Assembly (NCBI GenBank): GCA_964572855.1
Contig: CAZNGF010000045.1
Coordinates: 1-24,774, forward strand
Length of the DNA stretch: 24,774 bases
Direction: 5' to 3'
Source: CAZNGF01 sp964572855
GTDB lineage: Bacteria > Bipolaricaulota > Bipolaricaulia > RBG-16-55-9 > JAJCYT01
Made by a program: the position numbers and the translations under genes. The first letter of the stretch is position 1; every line of letters begins with the position of its first letter. Shown piece after piece: positions 15,850 to 24,774 of this stretch. Below the pieces are notes generated by a model. It was not told the DNA's origin and did not search any database. It saw nothing but the letters and a program-made list of their open reading frames with translations.

Positions 15850-16073
15850 ACCACCCAATTTTGCGGTGGTGAGAGGAACAGAGAGTAGAGGGACAGCTCA
15901 CACTATACGCAAAACGGACGAGACGCGTCTGTCCCCGCCATTACATTGGTTTGTCCGCTCACCTCAAAGGTGAAGGATTTTTCAATTTGGCTCGATGTTG
16001 CATGGGCGGCGGGTTTCTCGCCGCCGCCAGGGGAGGTGCGCCCGCCCCGTCAGGCCGGACCGCCCCCGCCGCC

Positions 16074-16991
16074 CTAGCGGACCGCCCCTCGCGCCGCGGC
16101 GGCCACGCGCAGCCGGTCGTCGTCGCTGCGCATCCACGTGTCGGCCAGCGTCACGCGCAGGCCCAGCGCCTCGAGCTCGCCGCGCAGATCGGCGTCGCGC
16201 GCGTCCAGCACGAACGCGTCCAACACGTCGGCGTAGCGGGCGGCCACCGCAACGGGCGTGGGGTCAAAGCCGAGTCCGCGGAGCATCTCGACCGTGGGGC
16301 CCTTGACCGCTTGTCCCTGAATGAGCGGGCTCACCCCCACCACGGGGGCGGGGGCCTCCCGGAGCGCGTCGCGCAGGCCCGGCACGCCCAGGATCGGGTC
16401 CAGGCTCACCAGCGGGTTGGAGGGGCACAGTACGATTCCCTCCGCGCCCGCGATCGCCTCCAGGACCGCCGCGGTCGGGCGCGCGGCCTCGATTCCCTCG
16501 AAGGCCACGGCCGTGACCTCGGGCTCACAACGCTCCTTGACGAAGTACTCCTGAAAGTCGAGCCAGCCTGCCCCCGTGCGGACCCGCGTGCGCACGGGGG
16601 CGTCGCTCATGGGCAGGACGCGGGCGCGCAGGCCCAGGCGGCCCGTCAGCTCGGCGGTGGCCTCGGTGAGCGTGCGCCCCGCGCGCAGCCAGCCCGTGCG
16701 CAGCACGTGCGTGGCCAGGTCGCGGTCGCCGAGCGCGAACCACGTGGGCGCGCCGTAGGCCTCCAGGGTCTCCAGGAAGTGCCAGCTCTCGTCCCGCACG
16801 CCCCAGCCGCGCTCGGGGTCGGCCCAACCAGAGAGCGCGTAGGTCACGCTGTCCAAATCCGGCGAGATGTGCAGCCCCAGGTGCTCGAAGTCGTCGGCCG
16901 TGTTGACGATGATCGCCAAGTCCTCGCCGTTCAGGTCCAGCCCGCGGCAGAGCTTGGCCCCGCCCACGCCGCCCGAGAGCGCGACGATCAT
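16074..16991 (-). CDS. cofD: 2-phospho-L-lactate transferase family protein (coenzyme F420 biosynthesis)
   Basis: 305 residues, normal for CofD. It begins MIVALSGGVGGAKLCRGL (nucleotide-binding loop) and has NTADDFEHLGLHISPDLDSV at 30-49, WADPERGWGVRDESW near 56-70, and SPLIQGQAVKGPT near 221-233, all characteristic. CofD transfers a phospholactyl-type group (lactyl, enolpyruvyl or glyceryl, depending on organism) to the deazaflavin Fo, forming F420-0. This implies an F420-dependent metabolism, though no other F420 gene is in the window. It lies 49 bases after coaX. The start has neither a Shine-Dalgarno sequence nor a leaderless -10, and the gap holds a dispersed-repeat element. YvcK is a related family, but the GGVGGAKL and DDFEHLGL motifs favour CofD. 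Confidence 0.9.
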   Translation of the reverse strand: MIVALSGGVGGAKLCRGLDLNGEDLAIIVNTADDFEHLGLHISPDLDSVTYALSGWADPERGWGVRDESWHFLETLEAYGAPTWFALGDRDLATHVLRTGWLRAGRTLTEATAELTGRLGLRARVLPMSDAPVRTRVRTGAGWLDFQEYFVKERCEPEVTAVAFEGIEAARPTAAVLEAIAGAEGIVLCPSNPLVSLDPILGVPGLRDALREAPAPVVGVSPLIQGQAVKGPTVEMLRGLGFDPTPVAVAARYADVLDAFVLDARDADLRGELEALGLRVTLADTWMRSDDDRLRVAAAARGAVR

Positions 16992-17000
16992 GGGTATGAA

Positions 17001-17033
17001 TCACCACAGAGGCGCGGAGGAACACAGAGAAGG
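17001..17033. repeat. Dispersed repeat of the CACCACAGAGGC...ACACAGAGAAGG type
   Basis: TCACCACAGAGGCGCGGAGG followed by AACACAGAGAAGG. This string is a familiar interspersed sequence in many environmental bacterial genomes. Here it fills the coaX-cofD gap and occupies the place where the cofD ribosome-binding site would be expected. Confidence 0.55.
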
Positions 17034-17040
17034 CAACCCA

Positions 17041-17826
17041 TTATCCCCTTTCTCCGGCCTCCGTCTTCCCTTGCAACCGCCCCCAGGCTACGCGCAGCCC
17101 CGTGAGCGTGAGGTGCGGCTCGTAGGCCGAGATTTGCTCCAAGTGTTGTGTGAAGAAGCGCCCGCGCCCGCCGGTGGCCACCACCCGCAGCGGCGCGCCG
17201 TAGTCGGCGCGGAAACGCGTGATCAACCCGGCGACCAGGTCGAGGAAGCCGAGCACGACGCCGGCCTTGAGGTTATCCGAGGTGTTGCGGCCGATCACGC
17301 TTTCCGGCAGGTCGAGTTCGACCTCGGGCAAGAGCGCGGTCTTCTGGAACAGCGAGGCCGAGGCCGCGCTCATCTCGGGCGCGATCGCGCCGCCCAAAAA
17401 CGCCCCGTCCGCGCCGATCAGATCGAAGGTCGTGGCCGTCCCGAAGTCGATCACCAGCAGCGGCCCGCCGAAGCGCTCGTAGCCCGCCAAACAGTCCGCG
17501 ATGCGGTCGGCCCCCACGCTGGCCGGGTCCTCGACCTCGAGCGGCACGAGCCCCGAGCGGTGGGTCAGGAACGTGGGGACGCAGTCGAAGTACTTGCGGA
17601 AGGCGTAGTGGAGCGACTCGTTCAGGCGCGGCACCACCGAGGCCACCATCACGCCGGTGATGTGATCGAGCCGGAGCTGGTTGGCAAACAGCACGTTGAG
17701 CATGAGCCCCAGCTCGTCGGGGGTGCGCGGGGAGGGCGTGGACAGGCGCCAGTCGCCGTGGAGCGTTGCGCCCTCGAAGGCGCCGATCGAGATGGTCGTG
17801 TTGCCGACGTCAACGGCCAGCAGCAT
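17041..17826 (-). CDS. coaX: Type III pantothenate kinase
   Basis: 261 residues, the usual length. It begins MLLAVDVGNTTISIGAFEG (phosphate 1 motif of the ASKHA fold); PASVGADRIADCLAGY (about 116-131) and LLVIDFGTATTFDLIG (about 137-152) are the pantothenate/ATP-binding core, and VVATGGRGRFF is near the C terminus. It catalyses the first step of coenzyme A synthesis; type III enzymes need a monovalent cation and are not inhibited by CoA. AAAGGAG precedes the start by four bases, and the gene overlaps the upstream lipoate-family gene by 17 bases, so the two are co-transcribed. Confidence 0.96.
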   Translation of the reverse strand: MLLAVDVGNTTISIGAFEGATLHGDWRLSTPSPRTPDELGLMLNVLFANQLRLDHITGVMVASVVPRLNESLHYAFRKYFDCVPTFLTHRSGLVPLEVEDPASVGADRIADCLAGYERFGGPLLVIDFGTATTFDLIGADGAFLGGAIAPEMSAASASLFQKTALLPEVELDLPESVIGRNTSDNLKAGVVLGFLDLVAGLITRFRADYGAPLRVVATGGRGRFFTQHLEQISAYEPHLTLTGLRVAWGRLQGKTEAGERG

Positions 17827-18607
17827 GCGGCTCCTTTCGCGCGCTCCAGTCGAGGGAGGCGTACTTGTCGGCGGCGAGCCGCTGGGCCAGCGCGCGCTCC
17901 TCGGGGCGTAGCTTTGCCGGAATCAGCTCGGCCTCGAACGAGGTCGCAAACGCCTCGCTCAGCGCGCGGCGCACGGCCTCCGGCGCGATTTCGGTTTCCG
18001 AGACGTCGTTGAGCCCGGCGGCCTGGCGCTTGAGGGCGCGCGCGGCTCCCTCGGGAAGCCCGAGCGCGGCGGCCAGAGCCGCCGCGTCGAACGTCAGCGG
18101 GATGGAGCCGTGCTGCAGGCACGCGTCCCGCGTGCGCGTCTGCGCGCTCCCGATGGCCTTCTTGCCCCCGACCTTGAGTTCGGCGAAGCCCGGCGCCTCG
18201 AAACAGGCGGCCGAGGTCGCGCGGCGGTGCGAGCGTTCGAGCGCGGCGTCCAGCCCCAGCGCCCGCACGGCCCCAATCAGCGCGGCGCTGATGCGCCGGT
18301 ACGAGGCCGACACGCCCGCCGGGAACAGCTCGAGCGGCGCGACCACGGCGTAGGTCACCTCGTTGGCGTGCAGCACGGCCCGCCCGCCGGTGGGCCGGCG
18401 CACGACGTCGATCCCGCGCGCTGCGCACGCCGCCCGGTCGACGTCGGCCGCGGGCTGGAAGTAGCCCAGCGAGAGCGTCGGGCGCGTCCAGGCGTAGAGG
18501 CGCAGCGTCGGGACGCCCCCACGCGGCAGCAGGGTCAGCACGGCCTCGTCGACGGCCATGTTCCAGGCGGCGGACTCGGCCCCATCTTCCAGCAGGCGCC
18601 AGTGCAT
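17810..18607 (-). CDS. Lipoate-protein ligase A / octanoyltransferase (LipM-like) family protein
   Basis: 265 residues from the ATG at 18607. The BPL/LplA fold is shown by RRPTGGRAVLHANEVTY (70-86) and the lysine-containing KVGGKKAIGSAQTRTRDACL (145-164) followed by QHGSIPL. The segment AACFEAPGF (134-142) matches the position of the catalytic cysteine (here Cys135) of LipM/LipL-type octanoyl transferases, so LipM is at least as likely as a true lipoate ligase. Both attach lipoyl or octanoyl groups to 2-oxoacid dehydrogenase and glycine cleavage proteins. TACCCT lies six bases before the ATG and there is no Shine-Dalgarno sequence. It is the first gene of a probable operon with coaX and cofD. 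Confidence 0.88.
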   Translation of the reverse strand: MHWRLLEDGAESAAWNMAVDEAVLTLLPRGGVPTLRLYAWTRPTLSLGYFQPAADVDRAACAARGIDVVRRPTGGRAVLHANEVTYAVVAPLELFPAGVSASYRRISAALIGAVRALGLDAALERSHRRATSAACFEAPGFAELKVGGKKAIGSAQTRTRDACLQHGSIPLTFDAAALAAALGLPEGAARALKRQAAGLNDVSETEIAPEAVRRALSEAFATSFEAELIPAKLRPEERALAQRLAADKYASLDWSARKEPHAAGR

Positions 18608-18613
18608 GGCGCC

Positions 18614-18642
18614 AGGGTAGTCCCCGGGGGGGGCGGCGGCAA
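18614..18642 (-). promoter_or_regulatory. Putative leaderless promoter of the lipoate-family/coaX operon
   Basis: On the minus strand: TTGCCG (18642-18637), a 17-base spacer, TACCCT (18619-18614), then six bases to the ATG. The spacing is the same as for moaB. Confidence 0.6.
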
Positions 18643-18652
18643 GCGAAACGCT

Positions 18653-18681
18653 TTGTTCGGCCGCTTCAAATCTCGTATAAT
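18653..18681 (+). promoter_or_regulatory. Consensus-like promoter upstream of gyrB
   Basis: TTGTTC (18653-18658), a 17-base spacer and a perfect TATAAT (18676-18681). The predicted start is near 18688, giving about 165 nt before the gyrB ATG. Confidence 0.75.
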
Positions 18682-18687
18682 GGCTTG

Positions 18688-18850
18688 GGCTTGACCCGCC
18701 GCACCCCCGCACGGTTGGCCCCTTGAGCGACGCACCCCACAGGCGGGCGGACCGGCGGCTTCCCGGCCGCGGGATCCCGAAGTGTCGAGGGACGAGAGTA
18801 TGAGGAAAGGAGGGGCATAGGGGATCGGGCGTTCGGCCCCTATTTTGCGT
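18688..18850 (+). ncRNA. Candidate structured gyrB leader or independent small RNA
   Basis: The stretch starts at a consensus promoter and ends in a terminator-like hairpin: ATAGGGG (18817-18823) with CCCCTAT (18837-18843), or alternatively GGGC-GTTCG-GCCC, followed by TTTT. Internally GCGGC-TTCCCG-GCCGC forms a hairpin, and GGCCCCTT near 18718 can pair with GGAGGGGC near 18810. A possible short leader peptide, MRKGGA, begins at about 18800. It is not recognisable as SRP, 6S, tmRNA or RNase P RNA. Whether it is a separate RNA or an attenuated gyrB leader cannot be told from the sequence. Confidence 0.4.
18841..18846 (+). promoter_or_regulatory. Possible leaderless -10 element of gyrB
   Basis: TATTTT, six bases before the gyrB ATG; no -35 is visible and no Shine-Dalgarno sequence precedes the start. 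It overlaps the T-run of the upstream terminator-like hairpin. Confidence 0.4.
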
Positions 18851-18852
18851 TT

Positions 18853-22083
<3,231 letters not shown>

Positions 22084-22089
22084 AGGCTG

Positions 22090-22134
22090 GAACGCAAGAA
22101 GGGCCTGGATGCACTCCAGGCCCTTCTTGCGTTC
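22090..22134. terminator. Bidirectional hairpin after gyrB
   Basis: A 19-bp perfect stem (22090-22108 with 22116-22134, seven-base loop) begins seven bases after the gyrB stop and ends 20 bases short of the convergent ribbon-helix-helix gene. There is no T-run on either side, so it may work as an RNA-stabilising end or a non-canonical terminator. Confidence 0.75.
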
Positions 22135-22153
22135 GTCTCGGGTTGGACGGCGC

Positions 22154-22321
22154 TTACTTCTTCTTCTCTTCCCGGTTGACGTAGTCGAGGATCGCCTGCA
22201 CGATCATGTAGTTGAGCGAGCGGTCCTGCGCCTCGGCCAGCTTGTGGAGGCGCTCCAGGGGCTTGTCGCCCTGCTTGCTCTTGGGGACGTAGATCGAGAT
22301 GCGCGTGAAGTCGGTGGCCAT
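22154..22321 (-). CDS. Small ribbon-helix-helix protein
   Basis: 55 residues, from MATDFTRISIYVPKSKQG to a Lys-rich end (VNREEKKK). The short beta strand RISIYVPK, followed by a helix (LERLHKLAEAQ), DRSLNYMI and a second helix (VQAILDYVN), is the CopG/Arc/MetJ-type ribbon-helix-helix arrangement, in which a dimer inserts its strands into the DNA major groove. AAAGGGGG lies eight bases before the ATG. It is convergent with gyrB and divergent from murE. An inverted repeat 64 bases upstream of its start could be its operator (inference). Targets are unknown; there is no toxin gene beside it, so an antitoxin role is not supported. Confidence 0.85.
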   Translation of the reverse strand: MATDFTRISIYVPKSKQGDKPLERLHKLAEAQDRSLNYMIVQAILDYVNREEKKK

Positions 22322-22384
22322 GGGTGTTCCCCCTTTCTGCTCATCGGCGGGTTAGGCGGGCGTTGCCGCCTTTTCTATAAACAT

Positions 22385-22424
22385 GATGCCTTTTGCAAAA
22401 TGGAAATCCCGTGGAAAAGGCATC
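22385..22424. repeat. Inverted repeat upstream of the ribbon-helix-helix gene
   Basis: GATGCCTTTT (22385-22394) and AAAAGGCATC (22415-22424) are perfect 10-base arms 20 bases apart. The left arm overlaps a second palindrome, TTTTGCAAAA (22391-22400). On the plus strand the right arm is followed by GTTTTTT, so a hairpin terminator is an alternative reading. It sits in an AT-rich gap shared by the small regulator and murE. Confidence 0.6.
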
Positions 22425-22534
22425 GTTTTTTGTTGAAAACGGCCGCTACGATAAAAGAACGCTCTCGGCTTCATGTTTTTGTGGGATACCCGAAGCGTAT
22501 CGGACCGACCCGGGGCGCACAAGGTCAAGTGTCC

Positions 22535-22563
22535 TTTAACTCGCAAGGGGATAGGAGTACGAT
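22535..22563 (+). promoter_or_regulatory. Putative leaderless promoter of murE
   Basis: TTTAAC (22535-22540), a 17-base spacer and TACGAT (22558-22563), six bases before the ATG. AGGAG at 22553-22557 is 12 bases from the start, too far for a good ribosome-binding site. Confidence 0.5.
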
Positions 22564-22569
22564 CCCCCC

Positions 22570-24009
22570 ATGCCCTCGTTGTCCGAGCTCCTGCGCGGAG
22601 TCGCGCCGCTGGCGCTGGCCGGCCCGGCGACTCATGCCATCACGGGGATCGCGCACGACTCCCGCCGGGTCGAACCGGGCGCGTTGTTCGTGGCCCTGGC
22701 CGGCCGCGCGCACGACGGCCACGCTTTTCTCGAGCAAGCCTACGCGCGCGGCGCGGCCGCCGCGGTGGGCGAGCGCGCCTTCGTCCCGCCGCCGGGCCGG
22801 AGCTACGCGCGCGTGGCCGACAGCCGGCGCGCGCTGGGGCGGCTGTCGGCGGCCTTCTACGGGCACCCCACGCGCGCGCTGTTTGCGGTCGGGATCACCG
22901 GCACCAAGGGCAAGACCTCGACGGCCCACTTCTGCGCGGGCCTGCTGGGCGAGGCGCTCTGCCTCAACACGGTCACCAACGCCGAGCGCGGCCTGCTCAA
23001 CACGACGCCCGACGCGCTGCAGGTCCAGCGGCTGAGCCGCGAGGCGCTCGACGCCGGCCACACGTCCCTCGTGTTGGAGGTCTCCTCGCACGCGCTGCGG
23101 CAGGCGCGGGTCGAGGCGGTCGACGTCGACGTCGCGGTCTTTACGAACTTGAGCCAGGATCACTTCGACGACTTCGCCGGCTTCGAGGACTATTTTGAAG
23201 CGAAGTCGCTGTTGTTCAGCGCGTTGAAAGCGACGGGGACGGCCGTGGTCAACCGGGACGACCCCTACGGGGCGCGCCTGCCGGCGCTGACCAAGGGCCA
23301 CGTCCTGACCTACGGCCTGAGCGCCGAAGCGGACGTGTACGCCGCGGACCTCGCGCTCGACCGGCACAGCTCGCGTTTCCAGGTCCACACGCCGGACGGG
23401 GCGTTCCCGCTGCACACGCGCTTCCCCGCGCGCTACAACGTCTACAACCTGCTGGCCGCGGTCGGGGTCGGCCTCGTGCGGGGCCTCGCCCCGGAGGAGA
23501 TCAAGGCGCGCCTGGAGGCCCTCCCCCCGCTCGCCGGCCGCTTCGAGTTGCTCCGGCTGCCCCGCGGCGTCGATGCCGTGGTGGATTTCGCCCACTCGCC
23601 GGACTCGCTGGAACAGACGCTGCGCTTCCTGCAAGGCCATTACCCGCACGTGATCGCGGTGTTCGGCTGCGGGGGCGAGTCCGACCCGCACAAGCGCCCG
23701 CTCATGGGCCGCTTGAGCGGGACGCTGGCCGACTGGACCGTGCTGACCCACGACAACCCCAAGCACGAGGACCCGCAGTCGATCCTGGACCAGATCGCCT
23801 CCGGCCTGCGCGCCGTCACGCGCGCCTACGAGGTGATACACGAGCGCGCCGAGGCCATCGCCCGCGCCCTGGAGCGCGCCGCGCCCGGCGACTGCGTCCT
23901 GATCGCCGGCAAGGGCCACGAGCGCACCCAGATCCTCGGCGACGAGGAACGCCCCTTCAACGACCGCGACCTGCTGATCGAGCGCTTCGGCGCGACGCCC
24001 CTCGGATAG
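22570..24009 (+). CDS. murE: UDP-N-acetylmuramoyl-tripeptide synthetase (MurE)
   Basis: 479 residues, typical length. The N-terminal UDP-binding domain has THAITGIAHDSRRVEPGALFVAL; the central Mur ligase domain has the P-loop GITGTKGKTSTAHF near 107-120, the EVSSHALRQ motif, the carbamylated-lysine region EAKSLLF near 213 and NVYNLLAAVGVG; the C-terminal domain has LTHDNPKHEDP near 392-402 and GKGHERTQIL near 447. MurE adds the third amino acid (meso-diaminopimelate, lysine or ornithine) to UDP-MurNAc-L-Ala-D-Glu in the cytoplasm. The specificity loop reads DNPK rather than the diaminopimelate-type DNPR, so lysine or ornithine is possible. It is convergent with the NAD kinase gene, 14 bases apart. 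Confidence 0.94.
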   Translation: MPSLSELLRGVAPLALAGPATHAITGIAHDSRRVEPGALFVALAGRAHDGHAFLEQAYARGAAAAVGERAFVPPPGRSYARVADSRRALGRLSAAFYGHPTRALFAVGITGTKGKTSTAHFCAGLLGEALCLNTVTNAERGLLNTTPDALQVQRLSREALDAGHTSLVLEVSSHALRQARVEAVDVDVAVFTNLSQDHFDDFAGFEDYFEAKSLLFSALKATGTAVVNRDDPYGARLPALTKGHVLTYGLSAEADVYAADLALDRHSSRFQVHTPDGAFPLHTRFPARYNVYNLLAAVGVGLVRGLAPEEIKARLEALPPLAGRFELLRLPRGVDAVVDFAHSPDSLEQTLRFLQGHYPHVIAVFGCGGESDPHKRPLMGRLSGTLADWTVLTHDNPKHEDPQSILDQIASGLRAVTRAYEVIHERAEAIARALERAAPGDCVLIAGKGHERTQILGDEERPFNDRDLLIERFGATPLG

Positions 24010-24023
24010 GCCCGGGCGCGCGC

Positions 24024-24774
24024 TCAGTCCGCGTAGTACGTCTTCTTGGGCGAGCGCCGTTGCCAGTAGAGTTTGTCCTCCAGCAGCGCGAACCAGCCGG
24101 GGGTCTCGTCCACGCACACGAGTCGGGTGCGCTGCGGCGAGAAGCCCAGTTGAAATGTCTCTCCCGCGGGCAGCTCCTCCAGCAAGTCGCCGTCGGCCAG
24201 CAGCGAGGCCGGTCCCTTGAGCCGTACGGTCAGCGGCACGCGCCCGGAGAGCACCAGGGGCCGCAGGCCCAGCTTGTGCGGGTTGAGCGGGACGACCAGC
24301 ACGACCTCCAGCTCCGGCGCGACCACGGGACCGCCCGCGGCCAGCGCGTAGGCGGTCGAGCCGGTGGCCGTGGCCAAGATGACGCCGTCGCCGGGGTAGG
24401 AGGCCACCAGCTCGCCCCCGCGATGGAGTTCGACCTCGGTCACGACGTCGGGCCGCGGGTGGACGAGCGCGAACTCGTTGAGCGCCGTCGGGGCGCCGGG
24501 ACGGGTGATCTCCAGGCGCGCGCGCGCTTCGAGCTCGTACGTCCCCGCCTCGATGCGCGCCAACGCCTCCCAGAGCCGGTCCGCCGGCAGTGCGCTCAAA
24601 AAGCCCAGGCTGCCCAGGTTCACGCCCAGGATCGGAATATCCTGGGACGCCAGCCAGCGCGCCGCGTGCAGCAGCGTCCCGTCGCCGCCGAGCGCAACGC
24701 CCAGCGCCCGCTCCCCGAAGCACGCGTCGGGGCCGGGCTCTTCCTTGAGCTGGACGAACGCCCACCCCCGCTCG
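24024..24774 (-). CDS. nadK: NAD kinase (5' end outside window)
   Basis: 250 codons are present, lacking an estimated 20-40 N-terminal residues. Motifs in order: GVALGGDGTLLHAARW (the GGDG catalytic and binding loop), ILGVNLGSLGFLS, LNEFALVH (the NE/D motif), and YPGDGVILATATGSTAYALAAGGPVV, which contains the conserved DG..TPTGSTAY-like signature. The enzyme phosphorylates NAD to NADP using ATP or polyphosphate. The C terminus ends in a basic segment (WQRRSPKKTYYAD). The family is certain; the true start lies beyond the right edge. Confidence 0.95.
   Translation of the reverse strand, partial: ERGWAFVQLKEEPGPDACFGERALGVALGGDGTLLHAARWLASQDIPILGVNLGSLGFLSALPADRLWEALARIEAGTYELEARARLEITRPGAPTALNEFALVHPRPDVVTEVELHRGGELVASYPGDGVILATATGSTAYALAAGGPVVAPELEVVLVVPLNPHKLGLRPLVLSGRVPLTVRLKGPASLLADGDLLEELPAGETFQLGFSPQRTRLVCVDETPGWFALLEDKLYWQRRSPKKTYYAD

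Noticed and set aside
15850..16073. Small gene or RNA between the transporter terminator and cofD
   Set aside because: Several short hairpins (ACCACC/GGTGGT, TCACCT/AGGTGA, GGCGGCG/CGCCGCC) and the palindrome AGACGCGTCT are present, but no coding signal or coherent RNA fold is visible.
18688..18850. Known RNA families for the gyrB leader (SRP, 6S, tmRNA, RNase P)
   Set aside because: The GAGGAAAG word recalls RNase P, but the following conserved bases are absent; no SRP tetraloop region or 6S end pairing was found.
22154..22321. Antitoxin of a toxin-antitoxin pair
   Set aside because: No small toxin gene lies next to it; its neighbours are gyrB and murE.
22525..24765. A 746-codon minus-strand open frame across murE and the NAD kinase region
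   Set aside because: It is out of frame with the recognisable NAD kinase motifs and antisense to murE; the openness comes from high GC.

Overview
This is a high-GC stretch (about two thirds G+C by eye) of a bacterial chromosome. It is gene-dense, with short operons on both strands and no rRNA, tRNA, transposase or CRISPR array that I can see. The adjacent NurA/HerA end-resection pair, the type III pantothenate kinase, a CofD-family F420 enzyme, many leaderless-looking starts (TANNNT exactly six bases before ATG) and families of short dispersed hairpin repeats suggest Deinococcota (Trueperaceae-like) or Chloroflexota. I cannot decide between these from the sequence alone.

Layout. 1-2325 (minus): a PKD/double-cupredoxin lipoprotein gene translationally coupled (ATGA overlap) to a DUF1028 gene that runs off the left edge. 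2533-4136 (plus): an ABC-2 type exporter, ATPase plus permease. 4294-4812 (plus): a MoaB-type molybdenum cofactor protein. 5048-7232 (plus): an OppB/OppC dipeptide-type permease pair with no ATPase or binding protein beside it. 7355-10048 (minus): a large membrane-anchored SurA_N-like/TPR/DUF3105 protein. 10383-11573 (minus): a secreted helical protein of unknown function in its own transcription unit, with a near-consensus promoter and a 13-bp-stem terminator. 11816-14848 (minus): nurA-herA. 14937-15818 (plus): an EamA/DMT transporter with an intrinsic terminator. 16074-18607 (minus): a lipoyl-ligase/octanoyltransferase-family gene, coaX and cofD. 18853-22083 (plus): gyrB carrying a 435-residue intein with an HNH endonuclease. 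22154-22321 (minus): a 55-residue ribbon-helix-helix protein. 22570-24009 (plus): murE. 24024-24774 (minus): the C-terminal three quarters or so of an NAD kinase.

Most genes are housekeeping: DNA topology and repair (gyrB, herA, nurA), cofactors (coaX, cofD, lipoate family, moaB, NAD kinase) and cell wall (murE). The parts worth attention are the lower-GC intein in the gyrase ATPase subunit, a consensus promoter and a terminator-like hairpin bracketing the roughly 160-nt gyrB leader, the unusual multidomain exported proteins, the secreted orphan protein, three dispersed-repeat families in intergenic gaps, and an inverted repeat in front of the small DNA-binding protein gene.
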